A stretch of DNA of 64,000 nucleotides from assembly GCF_900103785.1 (NCBI RefSeq), contig NZ_FNHE01000004.1, positions 62,001-126,000 on the forward strand, in the 5' to 3' direction. Positions 24,848-32,603 of this stretch are shown piece by piece (within the stretch, counting starts at the first letter, position 1; each line of letters opens with the position of its first letter). The DNA comes from Geodermatophilus siccatus (lineage in GTDB: Bacteria > Actinomycetota > Actinomycetes > Mycobacteriales > Geodermatophilaceae). Below the pieces are notes generated by a model, which was given only the letters and a program-made list of their open reading frames with translations, did not search any database and was not told where the DNA came from. Both the position numbers and the translations under genes were made by a program.

Positions 24848-25851
24848 GTCAGGCCCAGCTCGCTCAGCACGCCCTGGACCCGCCGGCTCTCCTCGTCGAG
24901 GAAGGAGCCGAACTCGTCGCCGGTGATGAAGGCGTCGGTCCAGCCCTGGTCCTCGAGCACCTGCTGCCAGGCCTCGCTGTCGTGGACCTGGGTGATCAGG
25001 TCGACGTGCCGCTGGGCCTCCTCGGCGGAGATGTCCGGGGCCGCCACGATGCCGCGCCAGTTGGTGAAGGTCAGGTCCACGCCCTCCTCGGTGAGGGTGG
25101 GCGCGTCGACGCCCTCGACCGGCTGCTCGCTGGTGACCGCGAGGATGCGGACGTCACCGGAGGCGGCCGGCTCGGTGACCTCGCCGATACCGGTCGCGGC
25201 GAAGGCCACGTCGCCGCCGAGGATGCCGGCGAGCAGCTCGCCGCCGCCGTCGTAGGCGACGTAGTTGACCGAGGTCGGCGTCACGCCGACCTGCTGCGCC
25301 AGCAGCATCGGGGTCAGGTGGTCGGGGCCGCCGGGGTTGGACGCCCCGCCGACGGGGGTGTTGCCCGGGTCGGCCTTCCAGGCGGCGACCAGGTCGTCGA
25401 TGGACTGGAACGGCGAGTCCGCCGGGACGACGATCGCCTCGGCCTCCTCGATCAGCCGCGCGATCGGCGTGGTCTGGTCGAGGGTGGCCTCGGACTGGTT
25501 GCTGTACTGCGCGCCCACCACGCCCAGGCCCATCTGCATGAGCATGTCGGCGTTGCCGGTCTCGTTGACCAGGCGCTGCAGGCCGACGGTGCCACCGGCG
25601 CCCTCGAGGTTGAACACCTCGATCGTCTCGGCCAGCCCCTCCTCCTCGGCCACCTGGGCCCAGGCGCGGGCGGTGGTGTCGTAACCGCTGCCGGGGGAGT
25701 TCGGGACCATGACCCGCAGGCCGCTGACCGGTCCCTCCTGGGTGCCGCCGCCGGAGGCGGCGCCGCCCTCGGCGGTGGTGCCGCACCCGGTCAGCAGCAG
25801 ACCGGCGGCGACCGTGCCGACGGTGAGCTTCCGCAGGGAAGCGTTGCGCAT
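24844..25851 (-). CDS. tctC: Tripartite tricarboxylate transporter substrate-binding lipoprotein (TctC family)
   Basis: A 335-residue periplasmic-type binding protein. The signal sequence ends with the lipobox LLLTGCG at about residue 22. The mature part contains VMVPNSPGSGYDTTARAWAQ, NLEGAGGTVGLQRLVN and the loop VGGASNPGGPDHLTPMLLAQ, all typical of TctC/Bug receptors. The ligand is likely a di- or tricarboxylate, in line with the citrate-type two-component system transcribed divergently. It is the first gene of the operon. Confidence 0.94.
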   Translation of the reverse strand: MRNASLRKLTVGTVAAGLLLTGCGTTAEGGAASGGGTQEGPVSGLRVMVPNSPGSGYDTTARAWAQVAEEEGLAETIEVFNLEGAGGTVGLQRLVNETGNADMLMQMGLGVVGAQYSNQSEATLDQTTPIARLIEEAEAIVVPADSPFQSIDDLVAAWKADPGNTPVGGASNPGGPDHLTPMLLAQQVGVTPTSVNYVAYDGGGELLAGILGGDVAFAATGIGEVTEPAASGDVRILAVTSEQPVEGVDAPTLTEEGVDLTFTNWRGIVAAPDISAEEAQRHVDLITQVHDSEAWQQVLEDQGWTDAFITGDEFGSFLDEESRRVQGVLSELGLT

Positions 25852-25941
25852 GGGTTCCTCCTGTGTGTCCGGCGGACGTCCGCCGCTCGCAGGGACGGTC
25901 GCAACGCGCGTGGCGCGTGTCACGCTTGCGTGCGCATCGGA

Positions 25942-25957
25942 CGTTGTGGTCGTTGTG
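25942..25957 (-). promoter_or_regulatory. Putative response-regulator site in the tct promoter region
   Basis: CGTTGTGGTCGTTGTG contains a direct repeat, CGTTGTG, and lies between the divergent tctC and sensor kinase genes. The same 16-mer with two T-to-C changes occurs in inverse orientation at 28350-28365, before the stress protein gene. Repeat sites of this kind suit CitB/DctR-type regulators. Confidence 0.5.
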
Positions 25958-26036
25958 TGCACGGCGTCGTGTTGCGCCGGCGGGTCCGGCCCGGGTCCGA
26001 TGGCGTGCCGCGTCCCCGACCAGTCAGGAGTCCCCC

Positions 26037-27644
26037 GTGAACCGGCGGCTCTCGCTCGCCGGCCAGCTGCTCGCGCTGCAGGTGGTCATCGTCTGCGTCG
26101 TGCTCGTCGGCGTCGCCGCCGTCACCGTCGCCCAGTCGATGCAGCGCGCGGAGGAGGTGGAGGGCCGCCGCGCGCTGGAGATCGCCGAGACGCTGGCCAA
26201 CAGCAGCGCCACCCGCACGGCGGTGGAGCTCGGCCGCGTCGAGTACGTCCGCATCACCGCGGAGGAGAGCCGCAGCACCTCCGGGTCCGCCGACGTCGTC
26301 GTCGCCGGGGTCGACCGGACCGTCCTCGCCAGCGCCGACCCCGAGCTGCTCGGCCGGCCGCTCGACCTCGGCGCCAGCCGGGTGCTGGAGGGGCGGTCGT
26401 GGGTGGGGGACGTCGAGCTGCCCGGCGGTCACGCCGCGGTCGCCATGGCGCCGGTCTACGCCGCGCGCGGGGACCGCGTGCTCGGCCTGGTCGCGGTGCA
26501 GCGGCGCTACCCCGGGGTCCTGGGGAGCCTGGAGGAGGCCGCACCCAACCTGCTCACCTACCTGGGGCTGGCCAGCGCGCTGGGCATCGGCGGGTCGCTG
26601 CTGGTGGCGCGCCGGGTGAAGCGGCAGACGCTCGGGCTGGAGCCGGCCGAGATCGCCGGGCTGGTCGAGCACCGTGACGCGATGCTGCACGGCATCCGCG
26701 AGGGCGTGGTCGGGCTGGACCTGCGCGGCCGGGTGACCCTGGTCAACGACGAGGCGATCCGGCTGCTGCGCATCCCCGGGAACGCCCTCGGCCGCACGCT
26801 GGAGGAGCTCGGTGTCGCCGAGGAGGTGCGCGCCGCGCTGCTGTCCACCGGGGTCGAGCGGGACCGGGCCGTGGGCAGCGCCGGGCGGGTGCTGGTGGTC
26901 AACCGGCTGCCGCTGACCAGCCGGGGCCGCCCGCTGGGGTCGGTGACCACGCTGCGCGACCGCACCGAGCTGCTCGAGCTGCGCCGCGAGCTGGAGCTCA
27001 CCCGGCACGTCACCGACACCCTGCGCGCGCAGGCCCACGAGTTCGACAACCGGCTGCACACCATCGCCGGCCTGATCGAGCTGGGCGAGGCCGAGGAGGC
27101 GGTGCGCTTCGTGCACCGGATCAGCTCCAGCCGCTCGGAGTTCGGCGCCGCCGTCACCGACGCCGTCCGGGACCCGGCGCTGGCCGCGCTGCTCATCGCC
27201 AAGGCCAGCCAGGCCGCCGAGCTCGGTGTCGACCTGCGCGTCGCGCCGCACTCCGCGCTGCCGGTGCTGAGCCCGGAACTCAGCACGGACGTCGCCACCG
27301 TCGTCGGCAACCTGGTCGACAACGCCCTGGACGCGGCCTCGGGCGCCGCCGAGCGCTGGGTCGAGGTGGGCCTGGGCCTGGTGGACGACGAGGTCGACGT
27401 CGTCGTCCGCGACTCCGGCCCCGGCGTCCCCCCGGGCATGGAGGCCGAGGTCTTCCGCCGCGGGGTGTCCACCAAGGAGGGCCGGTCCACCGATGAGGCC
27501 GGGGTCCCCGGCGGACGCGGCATCGGGCTGTCCCTGGTGCAGCTGGTCTGCACCCGGCGGGGCGGTGAGGTGACGGCCAGCTCGTCGGACGGCTCGGTGT
27601 TCACCGCCCGCATCCCGGTCGGCGCGTCGCTGGTGGACGCGTGA
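26037..27644 (+). CDS. Citrate/C4-dicarboxylate-type sensor histidine kinase (CitA/DcuS family)
   Basis: A 535-residue membrane kinase. Helix one (LALQVVIVCVVLVGVAAVTV), an extracytoplasmic sensor of the PASTA-free Cache/CitA type at about residues 40-170, and a second helix (LLTYLGLASALGIGGSLLVA). Then a cytoplasmic PAS domain (LHGIREGVVGLDLRGRVTLV), an H-box RAQAHEFDNRLHTIAGLIEL with the phosphorylated His, and an ATPase domain with NLVDNALDAA (N box), DSGPGVPP (G1) and GGRGIGLSLV (G2). The CitA/DcuS-type H-box marks the family. It is divergent from tctCBA and overlaps its regulator gene, so it should sense the transported acid. Confidence 0.93.
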   Translation: MNRRLSLAGQLLALQVVIVCVVLVGVAAVTVAQSMQRAEEVEGRRALEIAETLANSSATRTAVELGRVEYVRITAEESRSTSGSADVVVAGVDRTVLASADPELLGRPLDLGASRVLEGRSWVGDVELPGGHAAVAMAPVYAARGDRVLGLVAVQRRYPGVLGSLEEAAPNLLTYLGLASALGIGGSLLVARRVKRQTLGLEPAEIAGLVEHRDAMLHGIREGVVGLDLRGRVTLVNDEAIRLLRIPGNALGRTLEELGVAEEVRAALLSTGVERDRAVGSAGRVLVVNRLPLTSRGRPLGSVTTLRDRTELLELRRELELTRHVTDTLRAQAHEFDNRLHTIAGLIELGEAEEAVRFVHRISSSRSEFGAAVTDAVRDPALAALLIAKASQAAELGVDLRVAPHSALPVLSPELSTDVATVVGNLVDNALDAASGAAERWVEVGLGLVDDEVDVVVRDSGPGVPPGMEAEVFRRGVSTKEGRSTDEAGVPGGRGIGLSLVQLVCTRRGGEVTASSSDGSVFTARIPVGASLVDA

Positions 27645-28336
27645 TCAGGACGCTCATCGTCGACGACGACTTCATGGTCGCCAAGGTGCACGCCGGGTTC
27701 GTGGCGGCCCTCGACGGCTTCGAGGTGGTGGGGACGGCGTCCAGCGGGGCCGACGCGCTCGCCGCGGTCCAGCGGCTGCGGCCGGACCTGGTGCTGCTCG
27801 ACGTCTACCTGCCGGACATGACCGGCCTGGAGGTGCTCCGCCGGCTGCGGGCGGACGGCGCGCCGGTCGACGTCGTCGTCATCAGTGCGGCCCGGGACGC
27901 CGAGAGCATCCGCAGTGCCCTGCACGGCGGCGTCCTGCACTACCTGGTGAAGCCCTTCGACCGGCGCACCTTCGAGACCCGGCTGCGGGAGTACGCCGCG
28001 GTGCGGACCGAGCTGGCCGCCCTGGTCCAGGCGGGGCAGGCCGACGTCGACCGGGTCTTCGCCGGGGCGCGCGGCGGGGGCCGGGCCGTGCCCACCACCC
28101 CCAAGGGCATCGCGCCGGAGACCCTCCAGCTGGTGCGGGAGGTGCTCGGCGCGGCGGGCGCGGACGGGTTGTCGGCCACGGAGTGCAGCGAGCGCACGGG
28201 GCTGGCCCGGGTCAGCGCCCGCCGGTACCTGGAGCAGCTGGTCACGCAGGAGGAGGCCGACGTCCGCCAGCGCTACGGCACCGCCGGGCGGCCGGAGCGG
28301 CGGTTCACCCTCCGCTCCCCGCAGCGTCCCGGGTGA
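27641..28336 (+). CDS. Citrate-type response regulator (CitB/DcuR family)
   Basis: A 231-residue two-domain regulator. The receiver has the acidic pair in LIVDDDF, the phosphorylated Asp in LVLLDVYLPDM (about residue 51), and Lys in YLVKPF. The C-terminal DNA-binding part, about residues 150-225, contains GLSATECSERTGLARVSARR, a helix-turn-helix typical of the CitB group. The GTG overlaps the kinase stop. It likely activates tctCBA through the repeat at 25942-25957. Confidence 0.93.
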   Translation: MIRTLIVDDDFMVAKVHAGFVAALDGFEVVGTASSGADALAAVQRLRPDLVLLDVYLPDMTGLEVLRRLRADGAPVDVVVISAARDAESIRSALHGGVLHYLVKPFDRRTFETRLREYAAVRTELAALVQAGQADVDRVFAGARGGGRAVPTTPKGIAPETLQLVREVLGAAGADGLSATECSERTGLARVSARRYLEQLVTQEEADVRQRYGTAGRPERRFTLRSPQRPG

Positions 28337-28349
28337 GCGGCGGCGGGGA

Positions 28350-28365
28350 CGCAACGACCGCAACG
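28350..28365 (+). promoter_or_regulatory. Second copy of the putative response-regulator site
   Basis: CGCAACGACCGCAACG is the reverse complement of CGTTGCGGTCGTTGCG, which differs from the tct site in two positions only. It lies 54 bases upstream of the universal stress protein gene and just after the regulator gene, suggesting that both share control with the transporter. Confidence 0.5.
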
Positions 28366-28418
28366 ACCGCTAGGGGCACAAGCGCGGCCGGGATCGTGCC
28401 GCCGCTTACGCTCCGGCC

Positions 28419-28814
28419 ATGACCATCGTCGTGGGCTACGTCCCCACCCCCGAGGGCGAGGCCGCCCTCGACGCCGCCATCACCGAGGCCCGGCTGCGCG
28501 ACCAGCCGCTGCACGTCGTCAACAGCTCGCGCGGGGACGTCCTCCAGGACCCCCGGTTCGCCTCGGAGCGGGCGCTGGACCAGGTGCGGGCCAAGCTCGA
28601 CGGCGCGGGGGTGGTCTACGAGATCGACCAGCGGGTGGCCGGGCACGACGCCTCGGACGAGGTCGTGGACGCCGCCGACCGGGTCAAGGCCAGCCTGATC
28701 GTCATCGGCATGCGCCGCCGCACGCCCACCGGGAAGCTGATCACCGGCAGCCAGGCGCAGCGGATCCTGCTCGACGCGCACTGCCCGGTGCTGGCGGTCA
28801 AGGCCACCTACTGA
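28419..28814 (+). CDS. Universal stress protein (UspA family)
   Basis: A 131-residue single-domain protein. MTIVVGYVPTPEGEAALDAA begins the fold, VVDAADRVKASLIVIGMRRR and TGSQAQRILLDAHCPVLAVK contain the ATP-binding type loop (G-x2-R ... G-S). Proteins of this sort often lie beside tripartite tricarboxylate transporters. The ATG is clear. Its precise role is not known; a shared site with the transporter suggests joint induction. Confidence 0.88.
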   Translation: MTIVVGYVPTPEGEAALDAAITEARLRDQPLHVVNSSRGDVLQDPRFASERALDQVRAKLDGAGVVYEIDQRVAGHDASDEVVDAADRVKASLIVIGMRRRTPTGKLITGSQAQRILLDAHCPVLAVKATY

Positions 28815-28860
28815 GGTCTCATCGGGTTCCGCGGTCGAGACGGGACACGGGGACATCGTC

Positions 28861-30003
28861 ATGGCTCCCAGCCCACGGCGCTTCATCGGTGCACGAGGAT
28901 CTCGCGACAGCCTCCCGACCCCGGCGCTCGTGATCGACCGGGACGCCCTCCGATCGAACCTGACCGCGATGCGCCGTCTTCTCTGCGGTACGGGCGTCTC
29001 GCACCGGCCACATCTCAAGGCGCACAAGTGCCTCGAGATCGCCCGGCTGCAGCTCGAGTCCGGCGCCGACGGTCTGTGTGCGGCGACCGTCGGCGAGGCC
29101 GAGGCCCTCGCTGCACTGGACACGTCCGTCCTCCTGACGTCCGTCGTCGCGTCGGACACCAACATCGCCCGGGTCGTCGAGCTGCGCGCGCGGGGGTGCG
29201 ATCTGACGCTCGTGGTCGACCACACCGAGACCGCGCACCGACTGAGCGATGCGCTCGTCGCCCGGGACCGTGCTGCCGACGTCCTCATCGACATCGACAC
29301 GGGTCGAGGGCGGTCCGGCTGCAGCTCGGTCGACGACGCACGCCGGCTGGCCGAGCACGTCCAGCAGCTGCCGGGGCTGCGGCTCGCCGGACTGCAGCTC
29401 TACGCCGGTCAGCTCTCCCACATGCCCGACCCGGCCGAGCGGGAACGGGCACACGCGGAGTTCCGGAACCTGGTGACGCGCCACCGGGAGGCGCTGGCGG
29501 ATCTGCTGCCGGCAGCCCCGATCGTGACCGGCGGCAGCACCGGCTCCGTCGCCCTGGACCTGCGGGACCCCGTCCTCACCGAGGTGCAGTGCGGGAGCTA
29601 TGCGCTGATGGACGTGGAGTACCTGGCGATGCCGTTCTCCGCGGACGTCGCCGTGTGGCCTTTCGGCTACGCGCTCACCGTCCAGGCGAGCATCCTCAGC
29701 GCCAACTGGGACGGCCACGCGATCGCCGATGCCGGCGACAAGCGCTTCGCCAGCAAGTACGGGTACGACCCGCTACTGACGCGCGTGCCGGAGGGGATCG
29801 ACCTGGCCACGTCGACGTACCGACCGGTCAGCGACGAGCACGGCCGACTCGACGTCGCTCCCGGCCGCCGGCCGCCCCCCGGTGCACGGATCGAGTGCGT
29901 CGTCCCGCACCTCGACCCCTCGATCAACCTCTTCGACGTCGCCCACGTCGTCAGCGGTGACGAGCTCGTCGATGTGTGGGAGATCGACGCTCGAGGTGCG
30001 TAG
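28861..30003 (+). CDS. PLP-dependent D-threonine aldolase / D-serine dehydratase-like enzyme (DSD1 family)
   Basis: A 380-residue fold-type III enzyme. Lys in SHRPHLKAHKCLEIARLQ is the expected pyridoxal-phosphate lysine. Late in the chain VVPHLDPSINLFD carries the metal pair as His-x-Asp, which is the pattern of D-threonine and 3-hydroxyaspartate aldolases; D-serine dehydratases have His-x-Cys. This favours retro-aldol cleavage of a D-beta-hydroxy amino acid, giving glycine and an aldehyde. Its codons use more A and T at third positions than its neighbours, hinting at later arrival. The ATG at 28861 lies 46 bases after the stress protein gene. Confidence 0.85.
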   Translation: MAPSPRRFIGARGSRDSLPTPALVIDRDALRSNLTAMRRLLCGTGVSHRPHLKAHKCLEIARLQLESGADGLCAATVGEAEALAALDTSVLLTSVVASDTNIARVVELRARGCDLTLVVDHTETAHRLSDALVARDRAADVLIDIDTGRGRSGCSSVDDARRLAEHVQQLPGLRLAGLQLYAGQLSHMPDPAERERAHAEFRNLVTRHREALADLLPAAPIVTGGSTGSVALDLRDPVLTEVQCGSYALMDVEYLAMPFSADVAVWPFGYALTVQASILSANWDGHAIADAGDKRFASKYGYDPLLTRVPEGIDLATSTYRPVSDEHGRLDVAPGRRPPPGARIECVVPHLDPSINLFDVAHVVSGDELVDVWEIDARGA

Positions 30004-30009
30004 AGCCGG

Positions 30010-30705
30010 TCAGCCGAGCAGTTCGATGCTCTCGGCGGGCGCGCCCGCGAGGTTGCGGAAGATCGTCCGCACGCTCTCCACGAGGTGCCCGGCGATGAGG
30101 GACGCCGCGGTGTCGGCGTCGCCGGCCAGCAGCGCGTCGCAGATGGCCAGGTGCTCGCCGACGGACACGTCGGTCCGCCGCGGGTCCAGGTGCGAGAGGT
30201 TCCGGAGCCGGGCCGTGTGCGGCCGCAGGTCGGCGATCGCCCGCCGCAGGTGCTCGTTGCGGGTCGCCTCGATGACCGCCCAGTCGAACCGGTCGGCCAG
30301 CTCGTAGAACGCGCGCGACCGCTCCTGGGACGGCGCCTGGCGCTGGATGCGGGCGAAGCCGGCCCGCATGTCCGCGAAGGCCTGCCGCACCGCCGGATCG
30401 GCCGCCGCGGTCGCGGTCGCCTGGCGGATCGCGGCCGGCTCCAGCAGCTGCCGGAACTCGAACAGGTCGCGCACGTTCTGCGCGGACACCCGCGACACGC
30501 GGGCGCCGAGCCGCGGCGTGAGGTCCACCAGGCCCTCGGCGGCCAGCCGGCGGAGCGCCTCGCGCACCGGCGTCCGGGACGCGCCCGTGCGCTCGACCAG
30601 CGACAGCTCCGACAGCGGCGTCCCGGGTGCCAGCTCGCCGAGCTCGATCTCCTCCTTGAGCTGCGCGTGGACCTGGTCGGCCTTGCTGGGGGACAGGCCG
30701 GTCAC
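30010..30705 (-). CDS. GntR family transcriptional regulator (FadR/FCD subfamily)
   Basis: A 231-residue regulator. The N-terminal winged helix holds LKEEIELGELAPGTPLSEL and ERTGASRTPVREALRRLAAE, the classic GntR recognition helix. The C-terminal FCD effector domain runs from about residue 80 and contains LFEFRQLLEPAAIRQAT and GEHLAICDALLAGDADTA, with His/Asp residues for a metal-bound organic acid. Its GTG overlaps the stop of the Ldh-family gene, so the two are co-transcribed. The palindrome at 31793-31806 in the divergent promoter is the likely operator. Confidence 0.92.
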   Translation of the reverse strand: MTGLSPSKADQVHAQLKEEIELGELAPGTPLSELSLVERTGASRTPVREALRRLAAEGLVDLTPRLGARVSRVSAQNVRDLFEFRQLLEPAAIRQATATAAADPAVRQAFADMRAGFARIQRQAPSQERSRAFYELADRFDWAVIEATRNEHLRRAIADLRPHTARLRNLSHLDPRRTDVSVGEHLAICDALLAGDADTAASLIAGHLVESVRTIFRNLAGAPAESIELLG

Positions 30706-31766
30706 CGCACCGCTCCGCCGTCGAAGGGCACGCCCGTCTCGGTGGCCAGCCGTCGCAGGTCGGCCAGCGACTCGGCGGCGAGGACCACCCCGCCAGCGGC
30801 CAGGTTCGCCGCTTCGGCGCGGTCCTCGACCTCGCCCGGGTGGAACACCTCGTCGGAGCCCTGCGCCAGGGGCACGCTCTTCACCTCGTCGATCAGTCGC
30901 TGCACGCGGGCCTCGTAGTCTGCCCGGTCGCCGAGCGCCGACGGGTCGATCGCCAGGAACAGGTGGCCGGCGCGGCTGCGCGCCTCGGGCTCGTACGGTC
31001 CGTGCACCTCGGTGCCGACACCGCTGCCGGTGAGCGCGCCGGAGAGCACGTCCATCATGAAGGCGATCGCGTATCCCTTGTGCCCGGCCATCGGCAGGAC
31101 CACGCCGAGCACCCCCTCCGCCGGGTCGGTCGTCGGCGCGCCGTCCGCGGTGAGCGCCCAGGACTCCGGGATCGACTCGCCGCGGCTCTGCGCCAGGTAG
31201 ATCTTGCCCCGGGCCACGGCGGTGTTCGCGATGTCGACCGCGACCACCCGCCCGTCCGGCGCGGGCGCGGCGATCGACCACGGGTTGGTGCCGACGCGCT
31301 TCTCCCGCCCGCCCCACGGTGCCATCGCCGGGCTGGCGTTCGTGGTGAGGACGGCGACGAGGCCGTCGCGTGCCGCCCGCCGGGTGAACCACATCGCCGT
31401 GCCGAAGTGGTTGGAGTTGCGGACGCCGACGACGCCGACGCCGTGCTGGCGGGCCCGGTCGGTCGCCAGGGCGCGAGCGCGGTCGGTGAGCACCTGACCG
31501 ATCCCGTCCCGCCCGTCGAGGAGCACCAGCGGACCGGTGTCGGTCAGCACCGCCGGCTCGGTGACCGCACGCATGGCGCCGGAGCGCAGCCGCGCCGCGT
31601 ACCAGGGCAACCGGAGCAGGCCGTGCGAGGAGTGGCCCCACAGGTCGGCCTGCACGAGGGAGTCGGCGACCAGCGCCGCGTCGGCGCCGGGCACGCCCAG
31701 CGCCGTCAGGACCCCTCCGGCGAGCACCCTCAGCGACTCCGGCTCGAACCGTTCCTCCGTCACCAC
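30702..31766 (-). CDS. Ldh family oxidoreductase (malate / L-lactate / ureidoglycolate dehydrogenase type)
   Basis: A 354-residue NAD(P)-dependent enzyme of the MDH2 family, unlike classical Rossmann dehydrogenases. VVGVRNSNHFGTAMWF carries the catalytic His, ALVADSLVQADLWGHSSHG the N-terminal motif, TTNASPAMAPWGG and VGTNPWSIAAP the substrate/cofactor motifs, and LPMAGHKGYAIAFMMDVLSG the late family signature. It oxidises a 2-hydroxyacid to the oxoacid; the exact acid is unknown. GTG at 31766 or the adjacent GTG at 31763, after GGAGG, starts it. Confidence 0.9.
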   Translation of the reverse strand: MVTEERFEPESLRVLAGGVLTALGVPGADAALVADSLVQADLWGHSSHGLLRLPWYAARLRSGAMRAVTEPAVLTDTGPLVLLDGRDGIGQVLTDRARALATDRARQHGVGVVGVRNSNHFGTAMWFTRRAARDGLVAVLTTNASPAMAPWGGREKRVGTNPWSIAAPAPDGRVVAVDIANTAVARGKIYLAQSRGESIPESWALTADGAPTTDPAEGVLGVVLPMAGHKGYAIAFMMDVLSGALTGSGVGTEVHGPYEPEARSRAGHLFLAIDPSALGDRADYEARVQRLIDEVKSVPLAQGSDEVFHPGEVEDRAEAANLAAGGVVLAAESLADLRRLATETGVPFDGGAVR

Positions 31767-31792
31767 TTGCCTCCTCCACGCGTTGTGTGCTG

Positions 31793-31806
31793 AGCTGTAT
31801 ACAGCT
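31793..31806. promoter_or_regulatory. GntR operator candidate
   Basis: AGCTGTATACAGCT is a perfect 14-bp palindrome with the TGTATACA core common for FCD-type GntR repressors. It is centred between the divergent Ldh-family gene and the monooxygenase-like operon. A further half-site, GCATACAAG, follows at 31810. Confidence 0.7.
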
Positions 31807-31833
31807 TCGCATACAAGATGTCGGAGGTCGAGG

Positions 31834-32145
31834 GTGTTCAGCTTGGTGGTCCACATGCAGGTGCGGCCGGGCCGGCGCGAGGAGTTCCTCGCCGGCATGG
31901 CCGCCAACGCGGAGGCGTCGGTCCGCGACGAGCCCGGCTGCCTGCGGTTCGACGTCTGCTCGGTGGCGGCCGACGAGGACCGCTTCGTGCTCTACGAGCT
32001 CTACGCCGACGCGGACGCCTTCGCCGCGCACAAGGCCTCCCCGCACTTCGCCGCCTGGCGGGTGATCGCCGAGGAGGTCCTCGTCGACCAGGTCAACACG
32101 CCCGGCCACCTGCTGGTCACCCACACCGCCGAGGAGTCCGCATGA
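31834..32145 (+). CDS. Antibiotic biosynthesis monooxygenase (ABM) domain protein
   Basis: A 103-residue ferredoxin-like barrel protein. FSLVVHMQVRPGRREEFL, NAEASVRDEPGCLRFDVCSV and FVLYELYADADAFAAHKASP are the normal ABM pattern. Members include quinol monooxygenases and LsrG-type isomerases; here, at the head of a catabolic operon, it is more likely an isomerase or accessory enzyme. GTG at 31834 is preceded by GGAGG at 31823-31827. Its stop overlaps the next start (ATGA). Confidence 0.88.
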   Translation: MFSLVVHMQVRPGRREEFLAGMAANAEASVRDEPGCLRFDVCSVAADEDRFVLYELYADADAFAAHKASPHFAAWRVIAEEVLVDQVNTPGHLLVTHTAEESA

Positions 32146-32603
32146 GCACTGCACCAGGGCCGATCCAGCCCGTCCCGCCGTCGATGGTCCTGCGCCCGGA
32201 GCAGATCGAGCGCTTCGACCGCGGCAACGGCGTCGTCACCATCCCGTTCGTCGGCAGGTGGAACTGCGAGGGCAACCGGGTCACCACCGGGATGACCGTC
32301 TTCTCGCCCGGCACCGGCATCCCGCTGCACTCGCACAACGTCGAGGAGACCGTCCTCGTGTACGAGGGCGAGGCCACCGCGGTCGTCGGCGACGACGAGT
32401 TCGACCTCGTCGCGGGGCAGGCCACCTGGGTCCCGGCCGGCGTCCCGCACTGCTTCCGCAACCGCGGCGAGGGCACGATGACCATCTACTGGGTCTACGG
32501 CGGGCGCGACGTCACCCGCACCATCACCGCCACCGGCGAGACGTTCGAGCACCTGTCCGACAGCGACCGCGGGGCCCTGCCGTCGTCGGGCGAGCCGGCA
32601 TGA
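32142..32603 (+). CDS. Cupin domain protein
   Basis: A 153-residue single cupin. GTGIPLHSHNVEETVLVYEG is motif 1 with the metal ligands His-x-His and Glu, and WVPAGVPHCFRNRG is motif 2 with the third His. A metal-binding enzyme or isomerase is likely. It overlaps the ABM gene before it and the dehydrogenase gene after it by 4 bases each, so the products probably act on one pathway. Confidence 0.88.
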   Translation: MSTAPGPIQPVPPSMVLRPEQIERFDRGNGVVTIPFVGRWNCEGNRVTTGMTVFSPGTGIPLHSHNVEETVLVYEGEATAVVGDDEFDLVAGQATWVPAGVPHCFRNRGEGTMTIYWVYGGRDVTRTITATGETFEHLSDSDRGALPSSGEPA

